Position numbers and translations under genes: made by a program. A DNA stretch of 64,000 nucleotides, taken from NCBI GenBank assembly GCA_965230415.1, contig CBDDKZ010000005.1:4960001-5024000 (forward strand), in the 5' to 3' direction. Under the pieces are notes generated by a model. It did not search any database. It was not told the DNA's origin and saw only the letters and a list, made by a program, of their open reading frames with translations. Source of the DNA: CBDDKZ01 sp965230415. Its GTDB lineage: Bacteria; Bacteroidota; Bacteroidia; Cytophagales; JAAEPT01. Below are positions 53,991 to 63,732 of this stretch, piece after piece; within the stretch, counting starts at the first letter, position 1, and each line of letters opens with the position of its first letter.

Positions 53991-54752
53991 TTATTTTTTT
54001 TCAAATAAATAGTAATTATCATTGGGATTATTGGGAACAAGAGAATCCATTGAAACCACTCCAACATCCATTAAAGTCTTAGTCATGCCGCTTGAACTAA
54101 CTCCCCAAGACGCTCGGACATCATTCTCGTGTGCTAGAGAATCCCCTGTGTCAATTTTCTCAGCGAAGGTAAATTCGCCAATTTCTTTTTTTGAGATTCC
54201 ATTGCTAAAGTGAGCAAAATAAACGTTGTAGAAATCATCGATATCTGATAAATCAACAAGGACATAGACTTCCGTAGACAGATTTTCAGACAGTTTCTGT
54301 GCTAATTGATCAATGCTAATTGTAGATGTGCTTTTAACCGTTTTTTCAGGAAACCAATAATTCGCACCTAAACCAACAAAATCGCCGCTTTTTGGTGAAA
54401 TGAAGAAGCTTTGCTTATCATTTTTTACATTTTCATGATTATGGCCCAATGAAAGATAATAAACATCCTTCAGCGCCTGTTTGATTGAAACTTTAAAGTC
54501 CATACCAATAATTTTCATCACTTCTAATTTAACTGCCTCCGTCGTAAGATCTTTATCTTTAGATAGTACCTGTATTTGGCAATAGTTATAACCATATCCA
54601 TAGACAGGGAGTGCTTTATTTTTTGAATCTAATTCTTCTACAATATTTTTATTAAACTCATTCTTAGAGTATGTAGATGTTTTAGAGTTTTCACAAGCAA
54701 TAAAAGTCCAAAACATACCAATAATAAACCATCGTCTGTATTTATTCTTCAT
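53991..54752 (-). CDS. Lipoprotein, unknown
   Basis: 253 aa. Signal peptide with lipobox FIAC near residue 20. The mature protein is beta-rich with a conserved-looking acidic end (GVVSMDSLVPNNPNDNYYLFEKK). No motif recognised. It lies ~140 bases downstream of the large ATPase gene on the same strand. Confidence 0.7.
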   Translation of the reverse strand: MKNKYRRWFIIGMFWTFIACENSKTSTYSKNEFNKNIVEELDSKNKALPVYGYGYNYCQIQVLSKDKDLTTEAVKLEVMKIIGMDFKVSIKQALKDVYYLSLGHNHENVKNDKQSFFISPKSGDFVGLGANYWFPEKTVKSTSTISIDQLAQKLSENLSTEVYVLVDLSDIDDFYNVYFAHFSNGISKKEIGEFTFAEKIDTGDSLAHENDVRASWGVSSSGMTKTLMDVGVVSMDSLVPNNPNDNYYLFEKK

Positions 54753-54893
54753 AAGGTCCTTTGTTGCATATAACGACCAACTAAAATGAGTATGCGCCCA
54801 AGGTGCTAGAAGCGCCGAGACTTACTTTTTGCAATGTCCTTTCAGATGACTCAGTTCGCATATTCATTTTTAGTGTTTGTTGTACTGCGTTTT

Positions 54894-57662
54894 CTAATGT
54901 ATTTCTTGATATTTTCTTCTTCTCTTTTCAAAGGCAATTTCTCCACCTTCCAAGATTTTGCAAATCTTGTAGTTAATGTTGCTGTTCTCAAGGCTTCCTG
55001 ATAGATAAGACAACTTACCATCTAAATTTGCCGCAACTATAATTTGTTCAGCATCTGCATTTACTACTAGGTTGGCATTATGAGTGACAATAATTACCTG
55101 TCTATATTGTTTCAATTCTTTAAATAAGGAGATTAGATTTTGCATTATGAACTCATTGTCCAAGTCATCCTCTGGTTGATCAAATATTATTGGTTTAGAG
55201 AATGCTTCAGTTGCGAGCATCATTTTGAGATAAACCGTGCCTTTCTGACCTACAGAAATCTTATTTAGGTCCTTCCCTTTATATTTTAGAATTGGGAGAA
55301 CGTGAATGTATTTACCTCGTTCTTCCTCGTTGAAAAGCAATTTCTTAAATGCTTTACTATGTACACCATCTGACGAATAAAATTCATCATAACGTGTTTT
55401 TAAGAAGTCAATAAAAGAATCCAAATTATCAATACCGAATGAGTTTTTTTGTGCTTCTCGGTTACCTTTAATTCTCCATTTTGCACCATCAATGCAGTGA
55501 TAAAGTCCATCGTAGAAACTGTTAACATCAAAATCAATACTGACTTCAATTTCCAAGTCAGTAAGTAGATTTTTCATTATTGCTTTTTGAGATGGGTTCA
55601 AATCTTCTTTTATGTCAACATCTTTGAAACTACTCCAATCATTAGTCAATGTGGTGGCCTGCGAAACATAATCCTGTTTGATTTGATCAATTAATGAGGT
55701 TGAATCTTCGTGACTAGTAAAAATGAGAGCTCTAATATTTTCTAGTTTCACTTGTTTTTCCCGTGAAGTAGAAATCAATTCTCGAATTTCAGACAGTCTT
55801 TTTTGGAACTTGTCAATATCACCTAAAAGCGTTGTTAAATCGCCTTTATAGTCCTTAAATTCTTCTCTAACCTCAGAAATAGTGTTTGATATTTTTTCAA
55901 TTTCATTTTCAATTTCATTTTTCCACAGATTGATTTCATCAATTTGCTTTTGAAACAATGATATTTCCAATAAAGATACCTTACCTGTATCACCATTGAC
56001 CTCACTTATCTTATTGTTAATTCTCGTAACAGAATCACCTATTTCTTTTAAGAGAGCATCGAGTTCAGCTAGCTTAGAAGAAAGGTCATTTCTTGACCGT
56101 AAGTTGTCAGAAAACCTTTCAAGTTTATCCTTATTCTCGCTTGTTGTAATATTACTAATGAACTCTTGAACGGATTTTTCTAATGACTCTAAATATTCAA
56201 TTGAGTTAATCAAATTTCCTTCTTCATCCTTCTGTGAAAAGAACCTTTGTAATTCATGATATTCATCAATAGAATTTCTTATTTCCTGATCGAGTTTATC
56301 ATTAAACTTAGGCTCTTTAAGTTTAGCTAACCTCCTTATTGAATTGGCAAGCTGATACAGCTTACCTTTATTTTCAACAAGGTTTTTAAGTCGCCCTTGA
56401 TTGATGTAAATAAAATCAACAGCTTTCTTTTCTTCAGACAATGAGAATTCAATGACATCATTATCAGATTGATTGGATTTATAATAAGAGAGTTTTACAT
56501 CACCATTTTTATTAAATGTACCTTCTTTTGAATGTTTTTGATCAATAAAGCTGCTAGCCAAATAGTCAGTTAGCATACTTTTACCTTCTCCGCGACCACC
56601 AATTATTGCTATAAGATTTTGGTTCAATGGAATACTATCCGTTTTTGAGAAGGCTAAGTCTTCCTCATCTTGAAAAATATTTACATCGTTGGAGATTGAT
56701 ATTTTAGAAAAGTATGGCTTGTCAAACTCAAGATTTGGATTACTATCCAAAATACTAATTCGCTCATCAGGTTCATAAAGAATTTGAAGGAGTCCCTCAA
56801 AAGTGGGGTCGGCTTTAATCCATGTAAAACAATTGCCTAATCTATCTTTGTCTTTAGACGATGATAAATAATGAGAATCGCTGCAGTCAAGAAGTATGTC
56901 GTTTACATTTTGAGCTCTTAGTTGTTCTTTGGCTTTGTTATAAGCATCTATTGATTCCGCAGCAGTGAATACTATATCAGCTTTATTGATAACTGACTTT
57001 TTGGTTGCAATAGAAGAATCAGTCCATTTTAAGTCTCCCCATTCAGTTTTTCCTATTGCGATAATAAACTTGCCGTTGAAACAGTCTTTTTGCAGCGCCT
57101 CAAAAATTTTATCTTCTCTAACATTAAGATTATTGAAACCTTCCTCAAGGTCAGTCCCGTATTTTGATAATTGATCTTTGGGAACCCCTTGTTTTATTTT
57201 GGCACCTAGTTCCTCTACGCTCTCTCTTGTTATAGCTCTTGTCCAAGGTTCACCTGTTTCCAGAAAATAACTTTGTTCTAATGTTTGAAGGAACTGACTT
57301 TTGATGGTTTCGAGAGCTAACTCATTAGAAAAAATCACATGTAGATTGATTCTTTTTAATTTGCCAAAATCTATACCTGCGAACTTTTCAATACGAAACT
57401 CTACTACCGGCAAAAGCAGGTCAATATTATTTAACCTGTCGTTTGAGGTTTTTTCTTTGATTAACCTTTCATAACCATCTAAGAAGAAATAATCATTAAT
57501 TCCGAGTACTGAAAAGTCAGAAGAAAGTCCTTCCAAATCGGTTAAAAAGGCCTTCCAAGTTTCTTCAGTGTTCGGGCCATATCTGTGGTAAATAGAGGCT
57601 GGTGTGTGTACATGCAAATCCCATCTTCTCCATTCTGAACCTCTTGGGTATTCTTTGCTCAT
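54894..57662 (-). CDS. TrlF-like PHP phosphoesterase with SMC/ABC-type ATPase
   Basis: 922 aa. The N-terminus has PHP motifs: LHVHTP (residues ~16-20), ILLDCSDSHYL and NLHVIFSN with metal-ligand His/Asp. An ABC/SMC-type ATPase surrounds a coiled coil: Walker A IIGGRGEGKS near 352-361, coiled coil ~430-640, a signature-like VGQKGTVYLKMML near 805, Walker B PIIFDQPEDDLD near 830 and a His switch in IIVTHNANL. The layout recalls RloC/PrrC-type nuclease-ATPases, so a nucleic-acid-processing or anti-phage role is inferred. Composition looks more AT-rich than neighbours. No second gene is evident. Confidence 0.85.
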   Translation of the reverse strand: MSKEYPRGSEWRRWDLHVHTPASIYHRYGPNTEETWKAFLTDLEGLSSDFSVLGINDYFFLDGYERLIKEKTSNDRLNNIDLLLPVVEFRIEKFAGIDFGKLKRINLHVIFSNELALETIKSQFLQTLEQSYFLETGEPWTRAITRESVEELGAKIKQGVPKDQLSKYGTDLEEGFNNLNVREDKIFEALQKDCFNGKFIIAIGKTEWGDLKWTDSSIATKKSVINKADIVFTAAESIDAYNKAKEQLRAQNVNDILLDCSDSHYLSSSKDKDRLGNCFTWIKADPTFEGLLQILYEPDERISILDSNPNLEFDKPYFSKISISNDVNIFQDEEDLAFSKTDSIPLNQNLIAIIGGRGEGKSMLTDYLASSFIDQKHSKEGTFNKNGDVKLSYYKSNQSDNDVIEFSLSEEKKAVDFIYINQGRLKNLVENKGKLYQLANSIRRLAKLKEPKFNDKLDQEIRNSIDEYHELQRFFSQKDEEGNLINSIEYLESLEKSVQEFISNITTSENKDKLERFSDNLRSRNDLSSKLAELDALLKEIGDSVTRINNKISEVNGDTGKVSLLEISLFQKQIDEINLWKNEIENEIEKISNTISEVREEFKDYKGDLTTLLGDIDKFQKRLSEIRELISTSREKQVKLENIRALIFTSHEDSTSLIDQIKQDYVSQATTLTNDWSSFKDVDIKEDLNPSQKAIMKNLLTDLEIEVSIDFDVNSFYDGLYHCIDGAKWRIKGNREAQKNSFGIDNLDSFIDFLKTRYDEFYSSDGVHSKAFKKLLFNEEERGKYIHVLPILKYKGKDLNKISVGQKGTVYLKMMLATEAFSKPIIFDQPEDDLDNEFIMQNLISLFKELKQYRQVIIVTHNANLVVNADAEQIIVAANLDGKLSYLSGSLENSNINYKICKILEGGEIAFEKRRRKYQEIH

Positions 57663-57700
57663 AAAGTTTTCTTAGTTAATGCAGTACAACAATCCAAAAT

Positions 57701-57724
57701 AATACACTAAGTGTATTGTGTATT
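57701..57724 (-). promoter_or_regulatory. Palindrome upstream of the TrlF-like gene
   Basis: AATACAC-TAA-GTGTATT (57701-57717) is a perfect palindrome, with a third GTGTATT half-site at 57718-57724. It lies ~40 bases upstream of the start codon, next to a weak -7-like TTATTTTG on the minus strand. It may be an operator controlling the ATPase. Confidence 0.55.
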
Positions 57725-57881
57725 ATATTTATTTCTTACAATCTCGGAAATAATTCCGAAAATCGTTTTATTTCATTATTAATATGCGAAAACTATTCTA
57801 AGATTTAAAAGGCATATTTAAGTACCGTAAGTAAGGCTAGCTCAAACTCCTCAAAAAGACCAAAGCCCCTACCCTTAGCCA

Positions 57882-58583
57882 TCACCGATGAACCACATCG
57901 GTAGTAATAAAATCGCTGACCGCTTCTTCATTAAATTGCTCAGCCGTTCCTTTATCGGCACGGTACAACATGATGGAATTCAGTACCCGGTCTTCGTTGT
58001 CGCTTTTTTGTAACACTTCTCCCCGGTGAAACACACCAAAAGTTGCTTCATTAAATGATTTACTGTTGTTCAGCACCAACAATCGATAGTTTTCCTTCTG
58101 AAATGGCTTCAGTTCCGTAGCATAGGGAACAAGGTCCCAGTTTTTGTTAAAAATATTCACTTCAGTGTTTGCCCCGAAGTAGACTTCTATGGATAGCTTC
58201 TTGTCTGCTATTAATTGGGAATAATCGGCTACGGATACCCGGCTATCCACTTTGCTGGGTTCATAGCCCAGGATCAAAAAAGAATGCTCATGGGCGCTGT
58301 CCCTATGAAATCCACTGCTATGCTGATGATTAAAACGGCCCATCCATTGATAATTGAGCTGATGTGCGGTACGTTGCGCGCAGATAGCTGAAAGTCCTTC
58401 TTTTAATTCAACCATCGACTCCCTCAGTTTTTCCGAGCCCAGTTGCGGACCGAAGTCTTTAAAATAAAAACCAGCCTGCTGCGTCGATTCCCTTAGTACG
58501 GTTTCATAAATAACATGAAGTTCGTCGCTTGTGAAGTGATTGATTTCCTGTTCTTGCTTATTCTCCTGTTCCATTTGCACCAT
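57882..58583 (-). CDS. 2OG-Fe(II) oxygenase-like protein
   Basis: 233 aa. FNHQHSSGFHRDSAHEHSFLILGYEPS carries an HxD pair, and FGVFHRGEVLQ supplies a distal His and Arg as in Fe(II)/2-oxoglutarate enzymes. The rest is a beta-rich core with helical start. Substrate unknown; amino-acid or protein hydroxylation is typical. The distal His assignment is only by eye. Confidence 0.55.
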   Translation of the reverse strand: MVQMEQENKQEQEINHFTSDELHVIYETVLRESTQQAGFYFKDFGPQLGSEKLRESMVELKEGLSAICAQRTAHQLNYQWMGRFNHQHSSGFHRDSAHEHSFLILGYEPSKVDSRVSVADYSQLIADKKLSIEVYFGANTEVNIFNKNWDLVPYATELKPFQKENYRLLVLNNSKSFNEATFGVFHRGEVLQKSDNEDRVLNSIMLYRADKGTAEQFNEEAVSDFITTDVVHR

Positions 58584-58759
58584 TTCATTCTTAGCTAATG
58601 CAACTTAAAATTGCTCTAATTAGTTTATCTGTTTTGCCATTTTTTTAAAAGCAATAAATAAGACTTGTTATCGATTACAAAAAAATAGGGCTACGTACAA
58701 GTACCCCTACTTCATTGTTGTTAAGTAAACTGAATATACTCCATTCAGCTGTGCTGCAT

Positions 58760-59533
58760 TTAATTTAGATTCTGCAGTATGAGGATTTCGTAGGTAATCA
58801 GGTATTTAAAGGGAAAAAAGCCAAAATTCACATCTTTGAACATGCCTACCCGGTTTAATATACAATGTGACTTTCTTAGTACCGGGGACAGCGACGTTTC
58901 GTCGACAATTTTCATGGCTTTTTTATGGGTAATTCGATTAAGTCCGTTGTACGCTTCGATTAGGTCCGATTCAATAGCCCCCACTATTTGTTGGTTGTTT
59001 TTGGCGATAATGCGGCGCACCGTTTTATCGGGTAAGTATTGAATCCATGGAATTTTTACTGCCCAATACACGTGTGCGGCGTAGGGGCTTTCCCACGGTG
59101 GGTAGCCCATAAAAATTTTGCCATCTGTCGTTAAATGATTCCTTATTTGTGCCAAAATAGCCGAAAGCACCGCTATGGGTATGTGTTCTATCACATCATT
59201 AAAGAATACCAGGTCGAAACGCTCGTCTTCTTTCAAGGGGTCTTCCAGGATGTTGCGTTTGTGGAAAGTCACATTTTCCATACCGTGTTTTTTCTTCAAT
59301 TCTTCAGAAACGGCGATATGCGTAGGGTCAATATCCATGGCATATACTTCACAGTTCTTGTAACGCGAGTAAAGTAAGGAATGGCCTCCGAATCCGCAGC
59401 CAAAATCCAGGATTTTGATTTTCTTATCCTTACTGCTTTCTTTTATTACTTGATCCATGAGCGGTGAACAACCCTTATTGGCTTGCTCTTCAGCATACGA
59501 AATACCCGTTTCAATTTTCTCTTCAGGTGTCAT
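58760..59533 (-). CDS. Class I SAM-dependent methyltransferase
   Basis: 257 aa. SAM loop ILDFGCGFGGHSLLYSR, acidic MDID after strand 2, FDLVFFNDVIEHIP at motif IV. A long C-terminal insertion and helix (~165-240) may bind a lipid or large substrate. Substrate unknown. Monocistronic by context. Confidence 0.88.
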   Translation of the reverse strand: MTPEEKIETGISYAEEQANKGCSPLMDQVIKESSKDKKIKILDFGCGFGGHSLLYSRYKNCEVYAMDIDPTHIAVSEELKKKHGMENVTFHKRNILEDPLKEDERFDLVFFNDVIEHIPIAVLSAILAQIRNHLTTDGKIFMGYPPWESPYAAHVYWAVKIPWIQYLPDKTVRRIIAKNNQQIVGAIESDLIEAYNGLNRITHKKAMKIVDETSLSPVLRKSHCILNRVGMFKDVNFGFFPFKYLITYEILILQNLN

Positions 59534-60149
59534 AATAAAAATTGTTTAGTTAGGTGTCTATCTAAAAGTTTAACTCTAGCTACTTATTAGCATGTTAGCT
59601 AAAATTCATCAACTAAATATACATGACGAGCTATAGATTTCAAACACTCAAAAAGACTTTCTTCGAAATGAGTCCAAATTTATTTAAATCACTCATTTAA
59701 TAGGTTTTATGATCATTTTTTTAGCATTGCTTACAGGTAGAACTACCTGTTTACCGCCGTCAAATACTAATTATATTAGTAGAACAAAAACTATTATCCA
59801 CAACACACAACCCTACGCATATGAAACGCTCCCAAACGACATCAAAATCAGCTGTCTTTTTGTAACCTTTTTGACTAGAAAAAAGTGAATGGGAAACACC
59901 TCTCTACTCCTAGACCTTCTATATCCACTTCGCCACCTCCCGGCTTTTCACATCGATTTGGGTAATTATCTGTAAATCCTTACGCGTCTTACTTTCGTTT
60001 GCACATATAAGCAATTGGCTTGCCGACAAGTATTCCGAAACCGGGGCCGCTTGTCCAAAGGTACTGTGAATTAAATAAGGTGTGGTCTATTGCTTAAAAG
60101 TCCTTAGAAAGTGACTCTGAGAGCGAATAATGAATCGAATTTGATCGTA
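59534..60149. other. Intergenic region with a palindrome
   Basis: About 615 bases. It includes a perfect 18-bp palindrome ACAGGTAG-AA-CTACCTGT (59733-59750). No T-run follows it, so it is a dyad rather than a terminator. No ORF supported. Confidence 0.5.
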
Positions 60150-61577
60150 TTACCTCAAATCAGCAATAATACCTGGTATAGCTTCCCATAGCTCTTCGAA
60201 TTCCTGATCATTCAAAATTTCTTCAAAATCATGCACATGGTATTCATTCGAAAACTGTTTCCCGCAATCATATAAAACGTCCAGGCATGCTTGCTTATCA
60301 GCTAGTCGCAAGCATACTTTTGCCAGTCCGTAATAGGGTGAAGTGTAAAAGCCATTACCAAGAGACTTGCTTTCTTCATAGATTTTCTTAGCAGCCACCA
60401 GGCGCTCGTTATTCGAAAAATTTTCCATGTATTTGGCGTAGTCATAGAGAAAGTCGCCATGTTGTACGCTTAATTGGAAGTCGCTCAGCTGTTGTTGCGC
60501 TTCTTCCAGAATGTGAAGCCCTTGATTAAATAGACTACGTGCTTTTTCAATTTTACCATCATTTAGTCTAATTAAAGCCATGCTGCGCAAAGCACTACTG
60601 GCATAATGTGGATTTGACCAGGTCTGGTTATTTATTTTAAGTGCCTTTGCGTAGTAATTATAGGCGATCATAAAGTAATGGTAATCCACCTCTTTTTCTG
60701 CTATTCGCTGAAAAAGGTGTCCTAAGTTCACTAAATAATGCTCATCATCTGATTGCAAATCAGTAATACGATTCAACACTTTTTTTATACCTAACCAGAT
60801 AGCATCTACTACTTCAGGCGCTATCCTACAGGTCTCAATAGCAGGGTAATTCACCCATTCTGTAATTCGCAACAAGGTATCTGCCCAATGGTAATAGATG
60901 GCAGGATCGTCTTTGACGTATTGCTCAATAGTTGATTCAAATGCAGTTTTTAATTCCTTATGCCATTGGGAATTACCATCGAACGACAATGCCAAGAATT
61001 CATAGGACATTGTGATCATGTGGTGAATGGCAGAGCCGTTGAATCCAAAAAAGCTTGATTGATGTTCTTCTAACCTTTCAAGATGTAAGGACTTGATAAA
61101 CAAATCTTTAATTTCATTAAATCGTTGTAAGGAATAATCTTTAGTGAGGGCACCGTATTTAAACAGGTTTTGCGCCAGGTCGATTAAGAGCATTACATCC
61201 TGATCATTGTATTCCAGCTGCTGCCTAAAATAGTCAATTCCCGTTTTGGCAAAAGTAATTTTGTCATCATGCTCCGAACTTTGGTGCCACAACATTTCGT
61301 AAACATGTCCCATATAATAAAAGTATTGATCAAAATCGGGCTTAAGCGTTTTCACCTTTTCAACCCACTCTTTCATCTCCCAGACTTCGTCAATATTGTT
61401 AATTTTACCACACATGTAATCATAATGCCCCTGACCAAATTCTGATAAGTAGGCATCTGCCAAAATCACTTTTTCCTGTGGAATATCCTGCTTTACAAGG
61501 CAGTCGTAAAGCTCATCTAAAGTGAGACTTACTCCTGCTTCACTATATTTATCAATTAATTCTTCTGGCGATTCCAT
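60150..61577 (-). CDS. TPR-like all-helical protein, unknown
   Basis: 475 aa, no signal peptide. It consists of repeated ~34-residue helical pairs, for example YFYYMGHVYEMLWHQ, YLVNLGHLFQRIAEKEVDYHYFMIAYNYYAKAL and HYASSALRSMALIRLNDGKIEKARSLFNQGL, so it is a TPR or Sel1-like scaffold. Function unknown. Divergent from the AraC gene at 61875. Confidence 0.75.
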   Translation of the reverse strand: MESPEELIDKYSEAGVSLTLDELYDCLVKQDIPQEKVILADAYLSEFGQGHYDYMCGKINNIDEVWEMKEWVEKVKTLKPDFDQYFYYMGHVYEMLWHQSSEHDDKITFAKTGIDYFRQQLEYNDQDVMLLIDLAQNLFKYGALTKDYSLQRFNEIKDLFIKSLHLERLEEHQSSFFGFNGSAIHHMITMSYEFLALSFDGNSQWHKELKTAFESTIEQYVKDDPAIYYHWADTLLRITEWVNYPAIETCRIAPEVVDAIWLGIKKVLNRITDLQSDDEHYLVNLGHLFQRIAEKEVDYHYFMIAYNYYAKALKINNQTWSNPHYASSALRSMALIRLNDGKIEKARSLFNQGLHILEEAQQQLSDFQLSVQHGDFLYDYAKYMENFSNNERLVAAKKIYEESKSLGNGFYTSPYYGLAKVCLRLADKQACLDVLYDCGKQFSNEYHVHDFEEILNDQEFEELWEAIPGIIADLR

Positions 61578-61874
61578 GCAGGTGTATTTTTAGGGCCCTA
61601 TTATTTTAAAATAGTAGCTAATTTTAAACTATCAAAACGGGTATCAAATTGCAATATATCATTAGCGACGACAATATTGGCACTAGTGACCTATTTATAA
61701 TTCGCAGCTTCCATTCAAACTTGATTGATGACACGCTTGAAAATGGCAACATTATGTATTAAATTCATTTTTAGTAAATCACCACGGCCACTACAAATAA
61801 TAACTAGTCAGATGCGGTAAAATTGCTAATAAGGAAGCATTTGATCTGAATGTTATTCTTACAAATATATCTTT

Positions 61875-62690
61875 ATGAAAATTGATTTCCATATACCGAA
61901 AGAGCCGCTTAAGGGATTTGTTAAGTCAATTATGTGTTATGAAGACTACAGTGGTCCAGATAACTATGAGTTGTTAATACCTGATACTTCCCCTCAACTA
62001 ATTATCTCATTAGACGAAAATTCCCGATTTGTAAACACCAGAGACTGTTCTGCTGCAAATTTTCAAGAATTAAAAAACTCATGGATTACGGGCATATATA
62101 CAAGCCCCCTCACCTATCAGTCAGAACAAAACGCTACAACCTTGTCGATTCAATTTGAATCATATGGATTGAGTTATCTATTGGGTATCTCAGCAGCAGA
62201 ACTCAACAAGCAGGTCGTTGAGACAGAATTAATTCTTAACAAATCAATTATCGAACTAAGAGAAAAAATTATTGATCAAAGTACTTTCGAAAACAGAGTT
62301 CGGGTTATTGAGGAATATCTGTTCAAAACATTTCAAGCAAAAAAGGACATAACCGGCATTGTAAAACATATCACGCAGCATCGCAATTTTAGTCAGCTCA
62401 CATTAAAAAGAATGAGTACAGCATGCGGGTATTCTCAAAAACATGTGATTGCTAATTTTAGGCACGTGATTGGTGTAACACCAAAAAAACTTCAAAACCT
62501 TTTGAAAATTAACCAATCACTGGCTCTACTTAGTAGTCAATCACCGGCTTCGATAGCGCAAATTGCCTATGATTGTGGTTTTTTTGATCAATCTCACTTT
62601 ATTAAAAACTTCAAAGAAGTGACTTCATTAACACCACAGGCGTACATAAAAAAACAGAAAAAATACCCACATGTAATTTCTTTTAACTGA
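61875..62690 (+). CDS. AraC-family transcriptional regulator
   Basis: 271 aa. The N-terminal ~150 residues match the AraC-like DUF6597 sensor region (KGFVKSIMCYEDYSGPDNYELLIPDTSPQLIISL). Two helix-turn-helix motifs follow (LTLKRMSTACGYSQKHVIANFRH and IAQIAYDCGFFDQSHFIKNFKE). It is followed by the RibD-like gene, ~70 bases downstream, its probable target. Confidence 0.9.
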   Translation: MKIDFHIPKEPLKGFVKSIMCYEDYSGPDNYELLIPDTSPQLIISLDENSRFVNTRDCSAANFQELKNSWITGIYTSPLTYQSEQNATTLSIQFESYGLSYLLGISAAELNKQVVETELILNKSIIELREKIIDQSTFENRVRVIEEYLFKTFQAKKDITGIVKHITQHRNFSQLTLKRMSTACGYSQKHVIANFRHVIGVTPKKLQNLLKINQSLALLSSQSPASIAQIAYDCGFFDQSHFIKNFKEVTSLTPQAYIKKQKKYPHVISFN

Positions 62691-62760
62691 AAGGTAAATT
62701 TTTTCCTATCATAACATCAATCAGCTGTCGAAATTCGCATATCACTTTATAAAAAAGAAT

Positions 62761-63303
62761 ATGCAACGAATCATTTATTACATAGCCACTTCCATCGATG
62801 GCTTTATTGCCGGTGCGCATGACGACATTAGCTCTTTTCTCTATCAAGGAAAGGGAGTAGAAAAATACCTATCCGATTTATCTTCGTTTAAGACAGTGAT
62901 CATGGGAAGAAGAACATATGAGGCCGCTTATTCATTTGGCTTACAAGCAGGTGAACCTGCTTACCAAGGCATGGAGCATTATATATTATCAGATAATCTG
63001 GTGCTGGACAACTCAGCGGCATCGGTCCATGTTTGCCCCCTTGAATCCGCGAAAATAAAAGATATAAAGGAAGTATCTACTACAGATATTTATTTCTGCG
63101 GAGGTGGTAAGTGCGCGGAATGGCTTTTGAAAAACAACTTTATTGATCAAATTAAAGTTAAAGTAAATCCGATAATTTTGGGCACGGGAACTAAACTATT
63201 CAACTCAATGACTCAAACAAGCAAACTTAAATTAATTAAGAATGAATCTTTTGATGATGGAATGGTGATTTTAACATACGACGTAATAAAAGCAGTAAAT
63301 TAG
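62761..63303 (+). CDS. RibD C-terminal/dihydrofolate reductase-like protein
   Basis: 180 aa beginning IIYYIATSIDGFIAGAHDD, with MGRRTYEAAYSFG and IYFCGGGKCAEWLLKNN, the DHFR-type NADPH-binding pattern of the YwjB/RibD_C family. Probably a reductase of unknown substrate. Directly downstream of the AraC gene. Confidence 0.88.
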   Translation: MQRIIYYIATSIDGFIAGAHDDISSFLYQGKGVEKYLSDLSSFKTVIMGRRTYEAAYSFGLQAGEPAYQGMEHYILSDNLVLDNSAASVHVCPLESAKIKDIKEVSTTDIYFCGGGKCAEWLLKNNFIDQIKVKVNPIILGTGTKLFNSMTQTSKLKLIKNESFDDGMVILTYDVIKAVN

Positions 63304-63732
63304 ATATTTATTTGCTTTCTGCAAGTGATTTACTTACCCCGGAGTGGTCATCACTGGCAAATGCGAATTATGAACTCATTTACATATTGTGCCAGGTATT
63401 AAGAAAGGAAGAATTTCTGAAGGCATCAATCATATAAATACGATTGATGTGGAAAGAGGATCATATAGTGCAACTTATGTACAATGATAAAACCTATGTA
63501 CGATGCATAATAGTTCATTCCAACTACCTCTCTACAAGAACGAGACTGTCCGAAAAGGATTGTCTCTTTTTTGCTTCAAAATGTCACCTGAATTATCCTT
63601 CTAAATGCATGATTGTCAGGATTGAAGGCTTTTCCTTCGACCAGAAAAGCGGTATCTTGTATTTTGTAATAGACATTGATTGATTCCTTTCATTTGATAA
63701 TTAAAGGATATAATTTTAACATGTTTTAATTG
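63304..63732. other. Intergenic region with a terminator
   Basis: About 430 bases. A 79-codon plus-strand ORF (63444-63683) spans the terminator hairpin and is not supported. Nothing else recognised. Confidence 0.5.
63542..63572 (+). terminator. Terminator downstream of the RibD-like gene
   Basis: Stem GAGAC / GTCTC (63542-63546, 63562-63566) extended by TCC/GGA pairs around a GAAAA loop with one mismatch and one wobble, followed by six T. It lies ~240 bases after the RibD-like stop. Confidence 0.72.

Noticed and set aside
61603..61614. AT-rich palindrome TATTTTAAAATA in the AraC/TPR divergent region
   Set aside because: Short A/T palindromes are expected by chance in such AT-rich spacers.
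63444..63683. 79-codon plus-strand ORF downstream of the RibD-like gene
   Set aside because: It spans the terminator hairpin with its T-run and has no protein-like pattern.
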